A DNA stretch of 64,000 bases from Marinobacter xestospongiae (GCF_023156385.1 NZ_JAKZAK010000005.1:182020-246019), one strand, 5' to 3'. Numbered from the stretch's first letter, positions 26,289-36,804 are shown. Translations and numbers: made by a program. Notes: generated from the letters alone by a model not told the origin.

Positions 26289-28409
26289 ATGAACCGCTCG
26301 CAAACCGTTTCCCTGCTGTTGGCCTCCGGGCTCACGGCCATTATGCCTGCCACCGCGCTGGCCGATGCAAATGGCCAGAACGCGACCAATGCCCTGGACG
26401 CGCTGGTCATCTCCGCCTCTCGCAACCAGGCGAGGGCAGATCAGACACCCCAGAAAACCACCGTCATTACCCGCCAGCAGTTGCAGCAGCAACTGGCCAT
26501 CACCAACGATCCGGGCCAGGTGCTGAGCAACCTGATTCCATCGTACTCGCCGGGTCGCCAGAAGCTGTCCAATGCCGGAGAGACGTTCCGGGGGCGTTCC
26601 GCCCTGTTTCTGGTAGACGGGGTACCCCAGAGCAATCCCCTGCGGGACAGCGCACGGGACAGTTACACCATTGACCTGAGCATGGTCGAGCGGATTGAGG
26701 TGATCCACGGTGCCAGCGCTGAGCACGGTTTGGGAGCGACCGGTGGCATCATCAACTTTGTCACCCGCAAGCCGGAGGGTGGGCGGGTCAATCAGTCGCT
26801 CTCCGCCGGTGTAACGACCGACGACGGTGTGGATTCTGATGGCCAGGGCTACAAGCTGAACTATCGGGTCAGTGGCCAGCGTGGGGACTGGGAATACCTG
26901 GCCGGAGCAACCCTGCAGGAGCGGGGCGTGTTCTATGATGGCCGGGATGAGATTGTCGGTATTGCCTATCCGGGCGAGGTGCAGAACTCCAGCAGCTACG
27001 ACCTGCTCGCCAAGGTCGGCTACTGGCTGGATGACGATCAGAACATTGAGTTTTTCGTCAACCGCTTTGAGCTGGAAGGCAATGGCGACTATGTGCCGGT
27101 CCAGGGTGATCGCGCCAATGGTGTGCCCACCACTGCCCGGCGAGGCAATCCGGATGGTGATGCCGGTTACAATGAGGTGATGACTGCGCGGCTGTCCTAC
27201 ACCCATGATGACTGGCTCGGCAATCGGGTGGATTCCCAGCTCTACAGCCAGACCTTCCGTGCCCAGTTCGGCACCACACCATTCTTTCCGTACCTCGATA
27301 GCAATGACCAGCCGCAGCTGGACCAGACCCGGAACGAATCCGATAAGCTCGGCGGCAAGTTCACCCTGACCCGGGACGGCCTGCTGGAAGACCGCCTGAC
27401 CCTGACGACTGGCCTGGACCTGCTGCAGGACGAAACCCGCCAGATGCTGGTAGAAACCGGCCGAACCTATGTGCCCAAATCCCGGTTTCGCAACCTGGCG
27501 CTGTTCCTGCAGGGCGACCTTGAGGTCACCCGGGGCCTGACCCTGCATGCAGGCGCCCGGCATGAGCGTGCCAAACTCAAGGTCGACACCTACAGCACCA
27601 TCGATCGCAGTAACGTTACCCAGGACAAGGTCACAGTGGACGGTGGCAACCCGGATTTCGACGAGACCCTGCTCAATGCCGGGGTGGTCTACCAGATCAA
27701 CGACTGGGCTCAGGTGTACGGTAACTATTCCGAAGGGTTTGGCATGCCGGATGTTGGCCGGGTACTGCGCGGCATCAGCGAGCCTGGTCAGGACGTGGAC
27801 TCCCTGCTGCAATTGCAGCCCATCGTCACCGACAATCGGGAGGTCGGCACCCGCTTCAACTGGGATCGTTATCGCCTCGAGATCAGCTACTACGAATCGG
27901 ATTCCGACTACGGTGAACGCCTGACCGAAGTGGACGGTGTCTGGGTCGGAAACCGGGAAAAGACCGAGATCAAGGGAGCGGAAGTCACCGCTGAGGCCGA
28001 CCTCAATGATGCTCACGCCCTGGCGCTTTCCTACACCTACGCCTCCGGCAAATCGGATACCGATGGCGACGGCTCGGTGGACACCAAACTCACCGGCATC
28101 AACATCGCCCCGGAAACGGTCAAACTGCGCTGGTCCGCCCAATGGAGCCAGGTGCTCTCAAGCCAGTTGCAGCTGAGCCACTACCGCGATCGCAACGTTG
28201 ATGGCGATAGCCTGGATTTCGATGGCTACAGCCTGGTGGACGGCGCGGTGACCTACCGTAGCGGCCTCGGCCGCCTGTCGCTGGGTATCGAGAACCTGCT
28301 CGATGAGGACTACATCACCTACTACTCCCAGGCCGCCCGCGCCAGTGACGACTATTACTTTACCGGCCGGGGGCGGACCCTCACCCTGGGCTACCAGCTC
28401 GACTTCTGA
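26289..28409 (+). CDS. TonB-dependent siderophore-type outer-membrane receptor
   Basis: 706-aa TonB-dependent receptor. Signal peptide to about residue 26 (TALADA), a TonB box-like DALVISASR (about 36–44), the plug with ETFRGRSALFLVDGVPQSNP and IEVIHGASAEHGLGATGGIINFVTRKP (about 130–165), and a 22-strand barrel ending FTGRGRTLTLGYQLDF. The IRGF/TVLVDG pattern and Gly-Gly-x-Ile-Asn-x-Thr-x-K segment are typical for ferric-siderophore uptake; the ligand cannot be named. Upstream DNA has a Fur-like element. Confidence 0.88.
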   Translation: MNRSQTVSLLLASGLTAIMPATALADANGQNATNALDALVISASRNQARADQTPQKTTVITRQQLQQQLAITNDPGQVLSNLIPSYSPGRQKLSNAGETFRGRSALFLVDGVPQSNPLRDSARDSYTIDLSMVERIEVIHGASAEHGLGATGGIINFVTRKPEGGRVNQSLSAGVTTDDGVDSDGQGYKLNYRVSGQRGDWEYLAGATLQERGVFYDGRDEIVGIAYPGEVQNSSSYDLLAKVGYWLDDDQNIEFFVNRFELEGNGDYVPVQGDRANGVPTTARRGNPDGDAGYNEVMTARLSYTHDDWLGNRVDSQLYSQTFRAQFGTTPFFPYLDSNDQPQLDQTRNESDKLGGKFTLTRDGLLEDRLTLTTGLDLLQDETRQMLVETGRTYVPKSRFRNLALFLQGDLEVTRGLTLHAGARHERAKLKVDTYSTIDRSNVTQDKVTVDGGNPDFDETLLNAGVVYQINDWAQVYGNYSEGFGMPDVGRVLRGISEPGQDVDSLLQLQPIVTDNREVGTRFNWDRYRLEISYYESDSDYGERLTEVDGVWVGNREKTEIKGAEVTAEADLNDAHALALSYTYASGKSDTDGDGSVDTKLTGINIAPETVKLRWSAQWSQVLSSQLQLSHYRDRNVDGDSLDFDGYSLVDGAVTYRSGLGRLSLGIENLLDEDYITYYSQAARASDDYYFTGRGRTLTLGYQLDF

Positions 28410-28478
28410 GCGGGTTCTGGCCTGTTCGCGGTGGTGGGTTACCGACAATCCTTTGAATCCAATGGTGGCCGGCGGTCA

Positions 28479-29861
28479 TCAGCACTCGGTGACGTTGACC
28501 GCCAGGCCGCCGTGGGCGGTTTCCTTGTACTTGTCGAGCATGTCCGCGCCGGTGTCACGCATGGTTCGGATGACCTTGTCGAGGGAGACCACGTGGTCGC
28601 CATTGCCCCGCAGGGCCAGCAGGGCGGCGTTGATGGCCTGGACCGCACCCACGGCGTTGCGTTCGATGCAGGGGATTTGCACCAGGCCGCCCACCGGATC
28701 ACAGGTCAGCCCCAGGTGATGCTCCATACCGATCTCCGCGGCGTTCTCGACCTGTCGCGGGCTGCCGCCGGTAACGGCGGCAAGTCCGGCGGCGGCCATG
28801 GCGCAGGCCGAGCCGATTTCCCCCTGGCAACCCACTTCCGCGCCGGAGATGGACGCGTTCTCCTTGAACAGGATTGCAATGGCGGCAGCGGTGAGCAGGA
28901 AGCGGACCACACCGTCCTCATCGGCCCCCGGACACCAGTGCCAATAGTAATGCAGCACCGCCGGTACGATGCCGGCGGCGCCATTGGTGGGGGCGGTGAC
29001 CATGCGTCCACCACCGGCATTTTCTTCGTTGACGGCGAGCGCATAGAGATTGACCCAGTCCAGGGCACTCAGGGACGGTGCAATCAAAGCCTGCTGCTCC
29101 AGGGAAGTGAGCTTGGTGTGAAGAGCGGCGGCCCGTCGCTGGATACCCAGTCCGCCGGGCAGGCAGCCCTGCGCGCGAATGCCGTTGTGGACGCAATCCT
29201 GCATCACCTGCCAGATCGCCAGAATGCCGTTGCGAATGTCGTCCGGGGCGCGCCAGGTCTGCTCGTTGGCCAGCATGACTTCAGCCATGGACAGCCCGTG
29301 GCGCTGGCAGTGTGCCAGCAGCTCTGTCGCGGTGGTGAAGGGGAAAGGCAAGTCGCTGCGGTCGTCCACCAGCCGGTCGTCGCCGGCGGCCTCTTCCTCC
29401 ACCACAAAGCCACCGCCGATGGAGTAGAGCGTGCGCTGTTCCAGCGCCTGGTGATCGTTGTCGTAGGCGGTGAAGCGCAGTCCGTTGGCGTGAAAGGGCA
29501 GGGTCGTTTCCGGACGGAAGTGGAGGTCTCGCGCAACATCGAATTCGATGGCGACTTCACCATTCAGCTTCAGTTGCCGGTGATGATCGATCTCTCCGGC
29601 CCGCGCCGGAACCCGGGCCGGATCGACCGAGTCGGGCAGATGCCCCTCCAGCCCCATCAGCACCGCCGGCCCGGTTCCGTGACCTGGCCCGGTGGCGCCC
29701 AGGGAGCCGTAGAGGTCGATGGTGATGCGGCGCACGCTCGACAGTTGCGCGCTTTGCGCCAGTATCTGAACAAAGCGGTGGGCCGCAGCCATTGGCCCCA
29801 CAGTGTGGGAGCTGGATGGGCCGATGCCGATTTTCAGCATGTCGAACAGGCTGATTGCCAT
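28479..29861 (-). CDS. sdaA: L-serine ammonia-lyase, Fe–S type
   Basis: 460-aa single-chain SdaA/SdaB enzyme converting L-serine to pyruvate with an oxygen-labile 4Fe-4S cluster. The beta domain begins [24 protein letters not shown]; the alpha domain carries the cluster cysteines in [27 protein letters not shown] and QIPCIERN, plus [16 protein letters not shown]. The length is normal. It is divergent from a dCache chemoreceptor with an amino-acid-type ligand pocket, suggesting a shared serine or amino-acid theme. The window also encodes an unrelated PLP serine dehydratase at 36–941. Confidence 0.95.
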   Translation of the reverse strand: MAISLFDMLKIGIGPSSSHTVGPMAAAHRFVQILAQSAQLSSVRRITIDLYGSLGATGPGHGTGPAVLMGLEGHLPDSVDPARVPARAGEIDHHRQLKLNGEVAIEFDVARDLHFRPETTLPFHANGLRFTAYDNDHQALEQRTLYSIGGGFVVEEEAAGDDRLVDDRSDLPFPFTTATELLAHCQRHGLSMAEVMLANEQTWRAPDDIRNGILAIWQVMQDCVHNGIRAQGCLPGGLGIQRRAAALHTKLTSLEQQALIAPSLSALDWVNLYALAVNEENAGGGRMVTAPTNGAAGIVPAVLHYYWHWCPGADEDGVVRFLLTAAAIAILFKENASISGAEVGCQGEIGSACAMAAAGLAAVTGGSPRQVENAAEIGMEHHLGLTCDPVGGLVQIPCIERNAVGAVQAINAALLALRGNGDHVVSLDKVIRTMRDTGADMLDKYKETAHGGLAVNVTEC

Positions 29862-30121
29862 GGCGGTGCCCCGGTTGGGTTGGTTGGGTGATGGCCATTT
29901 TGATGCAGCAGACAGGGCATAGCATAGCGCCCGCGGGCCCGATTTTCGTGCCCCGAGGCGACGCCAACCTGGTGATATGCGACAGAAACGAGACGGATCG
30001 GACAGGATTTATGCGCCATCGGGGGGCATGCTCGCCCGGCACCGTCTAAGCTACTTGAAAACGGATGTTCCATAACCTACGGATGGCAAAATTTATTGCA
30101 CATCGATGGAATACTGAATCC

Positions 30122-32077
30122 ATGACAATCCGAACCCGCTTCCTTGCTGTATTGCTGGCCGGTGTAACATTGCCCACCGTTGTGATTGCCGTGCTGGCGC
30201 TCTACCAGTTCCGGGCCAACATCCTCGCCAACTACCAGGCCACCAGTCTGGCTGAGATGAGACAGATCGAGCGGGGGTTCGCCTTCTACCTCGACGGTCT
30301 CTCCTCCAGTGCCGAATTCTTTGCCAATACCGACGCCATCCGCCAACTGGATGACACCGTTACCCGCTTCGTTGACTCGGTGGGCAACGATGCGGCGCCC
30401 GCCAATGTCAGTGCCGTCGAGCAACGGGCGTTCCGCTTGATGGATGACTTCGGACAGTCCCGGGAAGATCTGGCCTACGTGTTCGTGGGGTTGAGCAATG
30501 GCAGCTACATCCAATGGCCCGCCGGCGGGGTGCCAGACAACTACGATCCACGGGTACGGCCCTGGTACCAGACTGGTCAGTCCGGAAATGGTCAGCCGGT
30601 GCGGGTGCCGGCCTACGCCGATGCCAACACCGGCGCGCCATTGCTGGACTATGTGGTGGAATTTGAGACAGAGAGCGGCCTGACCGGCGTGATGGGGATC
30701 GACGTGACCCTGAAGCGGCTGACTGATCTGATCGGCAATGTCCGCCTGGGGGAATCCGGCTATCTGGTGCTGATCGAAGACACCGGTACCGTGCTGGCCG
30801 ATCCCCGCAACCCGGATAACAACTTCAAGCCCGTGAACAGTATCGACACCCTTTACAGCGAGCTGGATACGTCCTCCGGGTTGAAGAAAGTGGAGTGGCA
30901 GGGAGAGCACTGGTTCGTCAATCAGTTCACCTCGCCAACCAGCGGCTGGACGTTTGTGGGGGTGGTGCCATCCCGCGAGGTGCTGGGCAAGGTATCGCAG
31001 ACCCAGCAGTTTATTCTCTGGATCAGCATCGCCCTGGTGGTGCTGTTCGCCGGCCTGGGCTACTGGATCAGCGCGGTGATCTCACGGCCAATCCTGGCAG
31101 TGACCGATGGTCTCAATGAGGCGGCCAGTGGCGAAGGGGATCTGACCAAGCGTCTGCGCCAGGACCGAGAGGACGAGACAGGCCAGATGGCGCGGGCGTT
31201 CAATGGCTTCTCGACGGTCATTCATGACTTGATTGTGGCAATAAAGGGGCGGGCCAGGGCAGTGGCGGATGAAGCAAAAACTGCCACAGAAGTTTCCCGG
31301 CATATTGAGTCCATCGCCTCGGCCCAGTCTGAGTCCCTTGAGCAGATCTCCACCGCCAGTAATGAGATGGTGGCCACCGCCAACGAGGTGGCGCAGAACT
31401 GTAACGACACCGCCGAGTCGGCGGACCGTTGCCTCGCCGAGGTGGGCAATGGCACCGAGCAGATCACCCAGACCCAGAACAGTGTGCACCAGCTCGCTGC
31501 CACCCTCACGGAAGCCAACAACGCCATGGGGGAGCTGGCGGAGGAGAATAAGAACATCACCACCATCCTGGACACCATTCGCACCATTGCCGAACAGACC
31601 AACCTGCTGGCGCTGAATGCCGCCATTGAGTCTGCCCGTGCCGGTGAGCACGGCCGCGGCTTCGCGGTGGTGGCGGATGAGGTCCGCGAGCTGTCTCAGA
31701 AAACGGCCCAGTCCACCCAGGAGATTGACACCCTGCTGTCAGCCCTGAACGAACGCACCGTCACTGTATCCAGCAAACTGGCGGGCAGCGCGGAGCATTC
31801 CGACGCCACGGTGCGTACCGCCCAGGAAGCTGCCGACACCTTCCTGACCATTCAGGAACAGGTCAGCCGCATCCGCGACATGGCGACGCAGATTGCCGCC
31901 GCTACGGAAGAGCAGCATTCGGTGGCAGAGGACATCAGCAAGAACGTGACTGGGGCCTACAACGAGGCCTCCCGCGCCCGCGATGTGGCCGTGAGTGCCA
32001 ACAAGACGGCGTCGTCGCTGAGTGATCTCTCTGATGAACTGGCGGATCTGGTCCGGCAGTTCAAGACCGCGGAGTAG
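30122..32077 (+). CDS. Methyl-accepting chemotaxis protein with dCache sensor
   Basis: 651-aa chemoreceptor: TM1 ([20 protein letters not shown]), periplasmic dCache_1 domain (about 35–285), TM2 ([20 protein letters not shown]), HAMP and a cytoplasmic hairpin with the invariant tip [20 protein letters not shown] (about 515). The pocket segment [11 protein letters not shown] followed by PAYADANTG and GVMGIDVTL resembles the amino-acid-binding dCache motif of PctA-like receptors. ATG 30122 is preferred since the signal anchor starts there; frames from 30065 or 30083 add a basic tail. Divergent from sdaA. Confidence 0.9.
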   Translation: MTIRTRFLAVLLAGVTLPTVVIAVLALYQFRANILANYQATSLAEMRQIERGFAFYLDGLSSSAEFFANTDAIRQLDDTVTRFVDSVGNDAAPANVSAVEQRAFRLMDDFGQSREDLAYVFVGLSNGSYIQWPAGGVPDNYDPRVRPWYQTGQSGNGQPVRVPAYADANTGAPLLDYVVEFETESGLTGVMGIDVTLKRLTDLIGNVRLGESGYLVLIEDTGTVLADPRNPDNNFKPVNSIDTLYSELDTSSGLKKVEWQGEHWFVNQFTSPTSGWTFVGVVPSREVLGKVSQTQQFILWISIALVVLFAGLGYWISAVISRPILAVTDGLNEAASGEGDLTKRLRQDREDETGQMARAFNGFSTVIHDLIVAIKGRARAVADEAKTATEVSRHIESIASAQSESLEQISTASNEMVATANEVAQNCNDTAESADRCLAEVGNGTEQITQTQNSVHQLAATLTEANNAMGELAEENKNITTILDTIRTIAEQTNLLALNAAIESARAGEHGRGFAVVADEVRELSQKTAQSTQEIDTLLSALNERTVTVSSKLAGSAEHSDATVRTAQEAADTFLTIQEQVSRIRDMATQIAAATEEQHSVAEDISKNVTGAYNEASRARDVAVSANKTASSLSDLSDELADLVRQFKTAE

Positions 32078-33257
32078 CTGACAGCGTGTGCTGTTGCGGG
32101 CGGGCATTGAGAACCAGCAGAGTCAGGCCTCCGGCTACCATGCCCCAGAACGCAGCGCCCACGCCAAACAGCGTCAGGTCCGATGCGGTCACCAGAAAGG
32201 TGATCACCGCCGCGTCCCGGTGGGATACCCGCTCGAGAGCTGTTGCCAGGCTACCGGCAAAGGTACTGACCAGGGCCAGACCGGCAATGGCGAGTATCAG
32301 GGCCGTCGGCAGAGCAGCAAACAGGGCCCCGACAGTGGCGCCGAAGATGCCGGTCAGCAGGTAGAAAATCCCGGCCGACACCCCGGCAACATAGCGTTTC
32401 CGGGGATCCTCGTGCGCTTCTGGTCCGGAACAGATCGCTGCGGTAATAGTGGCCAGGTTGAGCGCAAAGCATCCAAACGGGGCCAGCACGGTGGTTGTGG
32501 CGCCGGTCCAGCCCACCAGGCTCGATACCGGAGGGCGGTAGCCCGCGGTTTTCAGCACCGCCAGGCCTGGGGCATTCTGTGATGCCATGGTCACCGCAAA
32601 CAGTGGCAGCGCAATCCCGAAAAACGCTTCGAGGCTGAACGTGGGTGCCACGAACACCGGTGTGGCCAGCGCCAGGGTCAGGTCATCGGTCGCTATTGTG
32701 CCTTTGGCAGAGGCGATCGCCAGGCCAATCAGCAGCGGAGCCAGGGCGGCGTAGCGCGGCAGCAGCCGGCGGGTGATCAGGTAGGCCAGGAACATCCCGA
32801 ACACCAGGGTGAAGGATGACTCCATGGCGACAAAGGCATCCAACCCGAACTGCAGCAGGATGCCCGCCAGCATGCCGGCGGCGATCGCCATGGGGATTCG
32901 GTCCATCAGGCGTTCGAACCAGCCCATAAATCCTGCCAGGGTCATCAGCAGGCCAGAGATCATGAAGGCGCCGATGGCTTCGTTCATGGTGGTGCCGGAC
33001 GCACTGCTGAGCAACATGGCGGCACCGGAGGTGGACCAGGCGGTGGCAATGGGCATCCGGTAGCGGAGCGACAGGGCGATTCCGGTGACCGCCATGCCGA
33101 TGCCCAGCGCGAGCATCCACGAGGCGACCTGTTCCGGTGTGGCTCCCAACCCCCGGGCCGCCTGGAACACAATGGCGGCCGAACTGGTGAAACCCACCAG
33201 AACCGTAATAAAGCCGGCATTGATGGCCGATAAAGACACGTCCCTGACCTGTCGCAT
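32061..33257 (-). CDS. benE: BenE-family benzoate/proton symporter-like transporter
   Basis: 398-aa, about 12-helix membrane protein of the BenE/YdcO family: [25 protein letters not shown] at the N-terminus, [18 protein letters not shown] and [28 protein letters not shown] in the middle. Family members import benzoate with protons, but many are uncharacterised. GAGGAA precedes ATG 33257. It is the third gene after a GST and a tautomerase on the same strand. Its 3' end overlaps the convergent chemoreceptor gene by 17 nt. Confidence 0.85.
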   Translation of the reverse strand: MRQVRDVSLSAINAGFITVLVGFTSSAAIVFQAARGLGATPEQVASWMLALGIGMAVTGIALSLRYRMPIATAWSTSGAAMLLSSASGTTMNEAIGAFMISGLLMTLAGFMGWFERLMDRIPMAIAAGMLAGILLQFGLDAFVAMESSFTLVFGMFLAYLITRRLLPRYAALAPLLIGLAIASAKGTIATDDLTLALATPVFVAPTFSLEAFFGIALPLFAVTMASQNAPGLAVLKTAGYRPPVSSLVGWTGATTTVLAPFGCFALNLATITAAICSGPEAHEDPRKRYVAGVSAGIFYLLTGIFGATVGALFAALPTALILAIAGLALVSTFAGSLATALERVSHRDAAVITFLVTASDLTLFGVGAAFWGMVAGGLTLLVLNARPQQHTLSATPRS

Positions 33258-33321
33258 ACGGGTTCCTCTTCGTTGCAGGTTGAATAGCGAGCCAGCCGGG
33301 CGGCTGGCTCAGTCGTTGGGT

Positions 33322-33519
33322 TTACTCCGGTTGCCGCCGGGAAACCGGCAGCCCTGCGACGCCCCAGTTGTCAGTGGCAACTTCATCAATCACCACAAAC
33401 GTTTTTTCCGGAGCCTTGTTCAGTACGTCTTGCAAGAGCTGGGTGGTACCGGCAATCAGTCGGGCTTTCTGCTCGGAGGTGACACCGGTGTCTGTGACAC
33501 GAATATGGACAAAAGGCAT
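33322..33519 (-). CDS. 4-oxalocrotonate tautomerase-family protein
   Basis: 65-aa tautomerase-superfamily subunit with the catalytic Pro directly after the initiator Met (MPFVHIRVTDTGVTSEQK), so Pro1 is exposed after Met removal. The length and the EVATDNWGVAGLPVSRRQ tail match small 4-OT homologues that assemble as hexamers and act on enol or halo-acrylic substrates. AAGGAG precedes the ATG. It starts 12 nt after the GST gene stop, in one operon with it. Confidence 0.88.
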   Translation of the reverse strand: MPFVHIRVTDTGVTSEQKARLIAGTTQLLQDVLNKAPEKTFVVIDEVATDNWGVAGLPVSRRQPE

Positions 33520-33531
33520 GGGCTTGGCTCC

Positions 33532-34140
33532 TTATGGGTTGGATGTCGCATTTTCCCGCCGCACGGCTTCTGCGAACGACGGCAGGCTGGTGACGCCTGC
33601 AATCATCCGTTCAGCCCGTGGCCCGAGGGGAATGGTGACCGGAAAGTTTGGCCCCCAACTGGCGTACACCGTAAGCAGCAGATCGACGATGTTGGGTTCG
33701 TTACCGCCCATGTAGGGGGTATCGGCAAGCCGGTCTTCAACGATCTGCCACAGGTTGGTCAGGGCGGTGGCTGCGCCGTCGAACGCTGTGGCTTTCTGAT
33801 CCGGCTCGGTGACTGTGGCGTCAATGAAGAACAGGCGACCATAGGCCGGATGCACGGTGGCGTTGGCAAACATCAGATCCTGCAGGAACTGGTAGCGCTG
33901 CTTGTGGTCGCCGGGCAGCATCTGGCTCTGATGTTTCTCCAGCAGATACTGGATGATCACGGCGCCTTCGCGGAGCGTCAGGTCGCCATCCACCAGAACC
34001 GGCACCTGACCGGTCGGGTTGATGTCGCTGTAACGGTCGACGGTGGTCCGGTCGATGAGCTTGACCGGCTGGTCCAGCTCGATCAGCAGGGTGAGGATGG
34101 CCCGTGAGCAGGCGCCTGGCAGGTAGTAAAGAGTATACAT
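33532..34140 (-). CDS. Glutathione S-transferase
   Basis: 202-aa cytosolic GST: thioredoxin-like N-domain (MYTLYYLPGACSRAILTLL; cis-Pro in GQVPVLVDGDLTLREGAVIIQYL, the last part giving the glutathione gamma-glutamyl site) and an all-helical C-domain (NIVDLLLTVYASW). The S-x-A-I-x-x-L start resembles beta-class or GstA-like enzymes where Cys10 is near the thiol. First gene of the GST–tautomerase–benE unit, divergent from an HxlR regulator. Confidence 0.88.
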   Translation of the reverse strand: MYTLYYLPGACSRAILTLLIELDQPVKLIDRTTVDRYSDINPTGQVPVLVDGDLTLREGAVIIQYLLEKHQSQMLPGDHKQRYQFLQDLMFANATVHPAYGRLFFIDATVTEPDQKATAFDGAATALTNLWQIVEDRLADTPYMGGNEPNIVDLLLTVYASWGPNFPVTIPLGPRAERMIAGVTSLPSFAEAVRRENATSNP

Positions 34141-34193
34141 GGGGTGACTCCCTGGTTTGGTCTGTGGGTGTGCCAGGGATAATAGAGGTACCG

Positions 34194-34283
34194 AGTTACC
34201 AAAGTATACTAGATATACCGATGTAACATCATTCTGTGGTTACCCCCTGGTAACCTGTTACGTTATAGTTACCCAAAGTAACT
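34194..34283. promoter_or_regulatory. Repeated GTTAC/GTAAC elements, likely HxlR operators
   Basis: Three related palindromic elements lie in the divergent promoter: AGTTAC-N5-GTATACT-like at 34194–34210, GGTTACC-N4-GGTAACC at 34238–34255 and AGTTAC-N5-GTAACT at 34267–34283. The spacing and core resemble operators of HxlR/QorR-type redox repressors. Confidence 0.6.
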
Positions 34284-34349
34284 CTTGCATCATGCAGGCT
34301 GGTGAGCCCCGGCAAACTGGCAATCTGCGGACCTTTGAGGACATTCCCG

Positions 34350-34703
34350 ATGCTACCAAGACGAAAAAACCAGGTTGAAGAACCGCCGGAACAGTGTCCG
34401 CTTGGCGAATGCCTGAGTGTGATTGGCGGAACCTGGACACCGAACATCATCTGGTACCTGAGCGAGCATCCCAGGCGTTTCAGTGAATTGAAGGACGACA
34501 TACCCGGCATATCCGCCAAGATGCTGACGTCGCGACTGCGCAAGCTGGAGGCTGACGGCGTGGTTGAGCGGCGGGTGGAACCGACTTCACCGCCCAGCGT
34601 GGAATACCGGCTTACCGATCTCGGTCAGGAACTGAAGCCCGCGATTGATGCGATTGTGAGCGTTGGGCACCGATTGAAGGAACGCCGGGCAGAGGGCGAC
34701 TGA
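34350..34703 (+). CDS. HxlR-family transcriptional regulator
   Basis: 117-aa winged-helix regulator: CPLGECLSVIGGTWTPNIIWYL (Cys about 15 and 20), then RRFSELKDDIPGISAKMLTSRLRKLEADGVVERR, the HxlR hallmark. Cysteines near the N-terminus act as electrophile or disulfide sensors in YodB/HypR/QorR. GAGGA lies 9 nt before ATG 34350; the upstream frame to 34302 is less likely. Divergent from GST/tautomerase/benE and probably represses them until an electrophile or quinone is present (inference). Confidence 0.88.
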   Translation: MLPRRKNQVEEPPEQCPLGECLSVIGGTWTPNIIWYLSEHPRRFSELKDDIPGISAKMLTSRLRKLEADGVVERRVEPTSPPSVEYRLTDLGQELKPAIDAIVSVGHRLKERRAEGD

Positions 34704-34766
34704 CCCGTCTGGTCATTGCGTTGACCGAACGGTCCTTTGAGTGACCTGAGTGCCTGGCAGGGTGGC

Positions 34767-36098
34767 CTAAGGTGTGCCCGGAAGTTGAATGGCGGCCATC
34801 AGGCCGCCGCCAGGTGCAAGTGAGAAGGTGACCTCGCCGGCGTAGCGGGCGACGATGTCGTTGACGATGGCCAGCCCCAGGCCGTGGCCTGGGGTTTGCT
34901 CATCCAGCCGTAGGCCTCGGGTTCCCAGGCTGTCCAGGGCGCCAACGCTGACGCCCGGACCATCATCGGCGACGGTGATCAGCAACGATCCGTGGTGGCG
35001 AGCCAACGTCAGCTCAACCCCGGTCTGAGCCCATTTGCCGCCGTTGTCGAGCAAGTTACCAATGAGTTCGTTGAGATCCTGTTCTTCGATTTGCCAGCGA
35101 TCGTCGTCGCCAAGGGTAGTGGAGAGCTCGAAGCGTTTGTCGGGGTATAGCCGGCCCATCATCCAAAGAAGATCCCGAGACTGTTTGACCGGCAGGGCGC
35201 TCTTGCCAACCTGGGGACCGGCAAACCGGCTACGGCGCATTTCACTTTCCAGTTGCCGGTCCAGCTCACCAAGTTTGCAAGCCATCTCCCGGCGAAGGTC
35301 GGTATCGAGTGGTCGATCGGTGTCTTCCAGCAGTTGCCGCACAGCGGCTATGGGTGTTTTCAGGCTGTGAGACAGATTGGCGAGGGCTTCCCGGGATCGG
35401 GTCAATCGCTGGTCGAGAGAATCCAGTAACTGATTGAGCTGCAGCACCAGTGGTCGGAACTCCTGGGGCGCCGAGCCATCGATCCGCGAGCGTTGTCCTG
35501 CCTGGAGCAGCTTCAGTTCAGCTTGAAGCTGGCTGACGGGTCGCATGGACAGGGTAATGCCCAGCCAGATGATGATCGCCAGCAACAGAATCAGCGCAAT
35601 GGACACAATGGCAGTCCAGGTATGTAACGCTGACTGGCTGTCTTTGAGGGCCGCCATGTCCTCCGCAACGAGAACTGTAATGGCTGCGCCATTGAGCTGG
35701 AACGTGCGCCGGAAGGCCAGCAGGTCGACCGGTTCACCATCGGGGCTGAGCCGAATGGCGCCCTGCTGGCGTGACTGCAGTAGCGGCGTGAGTACCGACT
35801 GCCAGGAGGTGGGCGAGATCAGGGTTTTTGTCGGCGTCTGTATCGCGAACGCGTGGTGGAAGACCTCCTCGAAATAGTCGCCGGTCCGCAGGGCGCCTAT
35901 GGCACCGTTGACATTGCGGATCTGGTGCTCGAGAAAGGTCACCTCGTCCTGTAGCCGGTTCTCAACAAACTCCCGGGACATCCGGTCCAGTAACAGGCCG
36001 TGTATCACCCAGGCCAACGCCATAAGCCCGATGCCCGCAGGCAGCAGCACGGCCAGCAGGGCGCCGCGTATCGAGCGCGGACGTTTAATTCTGGTCAT
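34767..36098 (-). CDS. Sensor histidine kinase of the copper locus
   Basis: 443-aa membrane kinase: TM1 (ALLAVLLPAGIGLMALAWVIHG), a periplasmic sensor of about 130 residues, TM2 (IVSIALILLLAIIIWLGITL), HAMP, HisKA with ALANLSHSLKTPIAAV (His about 240) and an HATPase_c domain with NLLDNGGKWAQ, DDGPGVSVG and GLGLAIV. ATG 36098 overlaps the response-regulator stop by 14 nt, so it is coupled. The architecture fits PhoQ/QseC-type kinases. Placement next to copA/copB suggests periplasmic copper or envelope sensing (inference); no obvious Met/His copper motif was seen. Confidence 0.85.
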   Translation of the reverse strand: MTRIKRPRSIRGALLAVLLPAGIGLMALAWVIHGLLLDRMSREFVENRLQDEVTFLEHQIRNVNGAIGALRTGDYFEEVFHHAFAIQTPTKTLISPTSWQSVLTPLLQSRQQGAIRLSPDGEPVDLLAFRRTFQLNGAAITVLVAEDMAALKDSQSALHTWTAIVSIALILLLAIIIWLGITLSMRPVSQLQAELKLLQAGQRSRIDGSAPQEFRPLVLQLNQLLDSLDQRLTRSREALANLSHSLKTPIAAVRQLLEDTDRPLDTDLRREMACKLGELDRQLESEMRRSRFAGPQVGKSALPVKQSRDLLWMMGRLYPDKRFELSTTLGDDDRWQIEEQDLNELIGNLLDNGGKWAQTGVELTLARHHGSLLITVADDGPGVSVGALDSLGTRGLRLDEQTPGHGLGLAIVNDIVARYAGEVTFSLAPGGGLMAAIQLPGTP

Positions 36099-36750
36099 CG
36101 AACACATACCCCTGACCGCGGCGGGTGACTATGGCGCCGGCGCCTACCAGCTTTCTCAGGCGCCGGATGTAGGCCTCAATGATGTTCTCGCTGGGACTGT
36201 CGCTGAGGTTGTACAACTGCTCCATTAGCTGCTCTTTGGAAAAGACCCGGCCGGGGCGACTCATCAGGCATCGCAGCAGCCGATACTCGGTACCGGTCAG
36301 GCTGTGATTGCTGCCGTCCTGCAAGGTCAGGCTCTGTCGATTCTCATCCAGCTCCAGTCCACCGACCTTCACCACTGAGAGACCGCGCCCCTCGCTTCGT
36401 CGCACGATGGCGTTAAGACGGGCGATCAGTTCCTCGGTCTGGAATGGTTTGGCGAGGTAGTCATCCGCGCCCGCCTTCAGACCATTCACTTTGTCCTGCC
36501 AGTCGCCCCGGGCGGTGAGGATCAACACCGGAAAGCCGTCGCCGGCCCGCCGCCAGGCCCGCAGCACGTCCAAACCGTTGCCGTCAGGCAAGCCCAGATC
36601 CAGAACCGCGACCCGATAGTCCTCCTGTTTGCCCAGTACCAGTGCTTCACGGGCGGTGTGGCTGACATCGACGCTGAACCCTGCACCCTCGAGCTGGCCG
36701 GTAAGCCCGTTGGCCAGCAGGGAATCGTCTTCCACAAGCAGCAGTCGCAT
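36085..36750 (-). CDS. OmpR-family response regulator of the copper locus
   Basis: 221-aa response regulator: receiver with LLLVEDDSLL, phosphoacceptor VLDLGLPDG (Asp about 51), ILTARGD and YLAKPF, then an OmpR/PhoB winged helix (SLTGTEYRLLRCLMSRPGRVFSKEQLMEQLY, SENIIEAYIRRLRKLVG). GGGAG precedes ATG 36750. It is divergent from the cupredoxin–copA–copB operon; TTCAG direct repeats between them (36805–36854) have the 11-bp period this family binds. Confidence 0.92.
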   Translation of the reverse strand: MRLLLVEDDSLLANGLTGQLEGAGFSVDVSHTAREALVLGKQEDYRVAVLDLGLPDGNGLDVLRAWRRAGDGFPVLILTARGDWQDKVNGLKAGADDYLAKPFQTEELIARLNAIVRRSEGRGLSVVKVGGLELDENRQSLTLQDGSNHSLTGTEYRLLRCLMSRPGRVFSKEQLMEQLYNLSDSPSENIIEAYIRRLRKLVGAGAIVTRRGQGYVFDDQN

Positions 36751-36804
36751 AAAGGCTCCCATTAGTTCGTTAGCGCAACCAGCCCGACAGTATGGCTGCG
36801 GAAG

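Noticed and set aside
26184..28142. Long antisense frame over the TonB receptor
   Set aside because: Same cause: sense-strand receptor motifs are continuous and the antisense frame has no recognisable domain or ribosome-binding site.
30084..30101. TGGCA...TTGCA before the chemoreceptor gene, resembling a sigma-54 promoter
   Set aside because: The GG and GC are 11 bp apart instead of the strict 10, so it does not meet the spacing rule.
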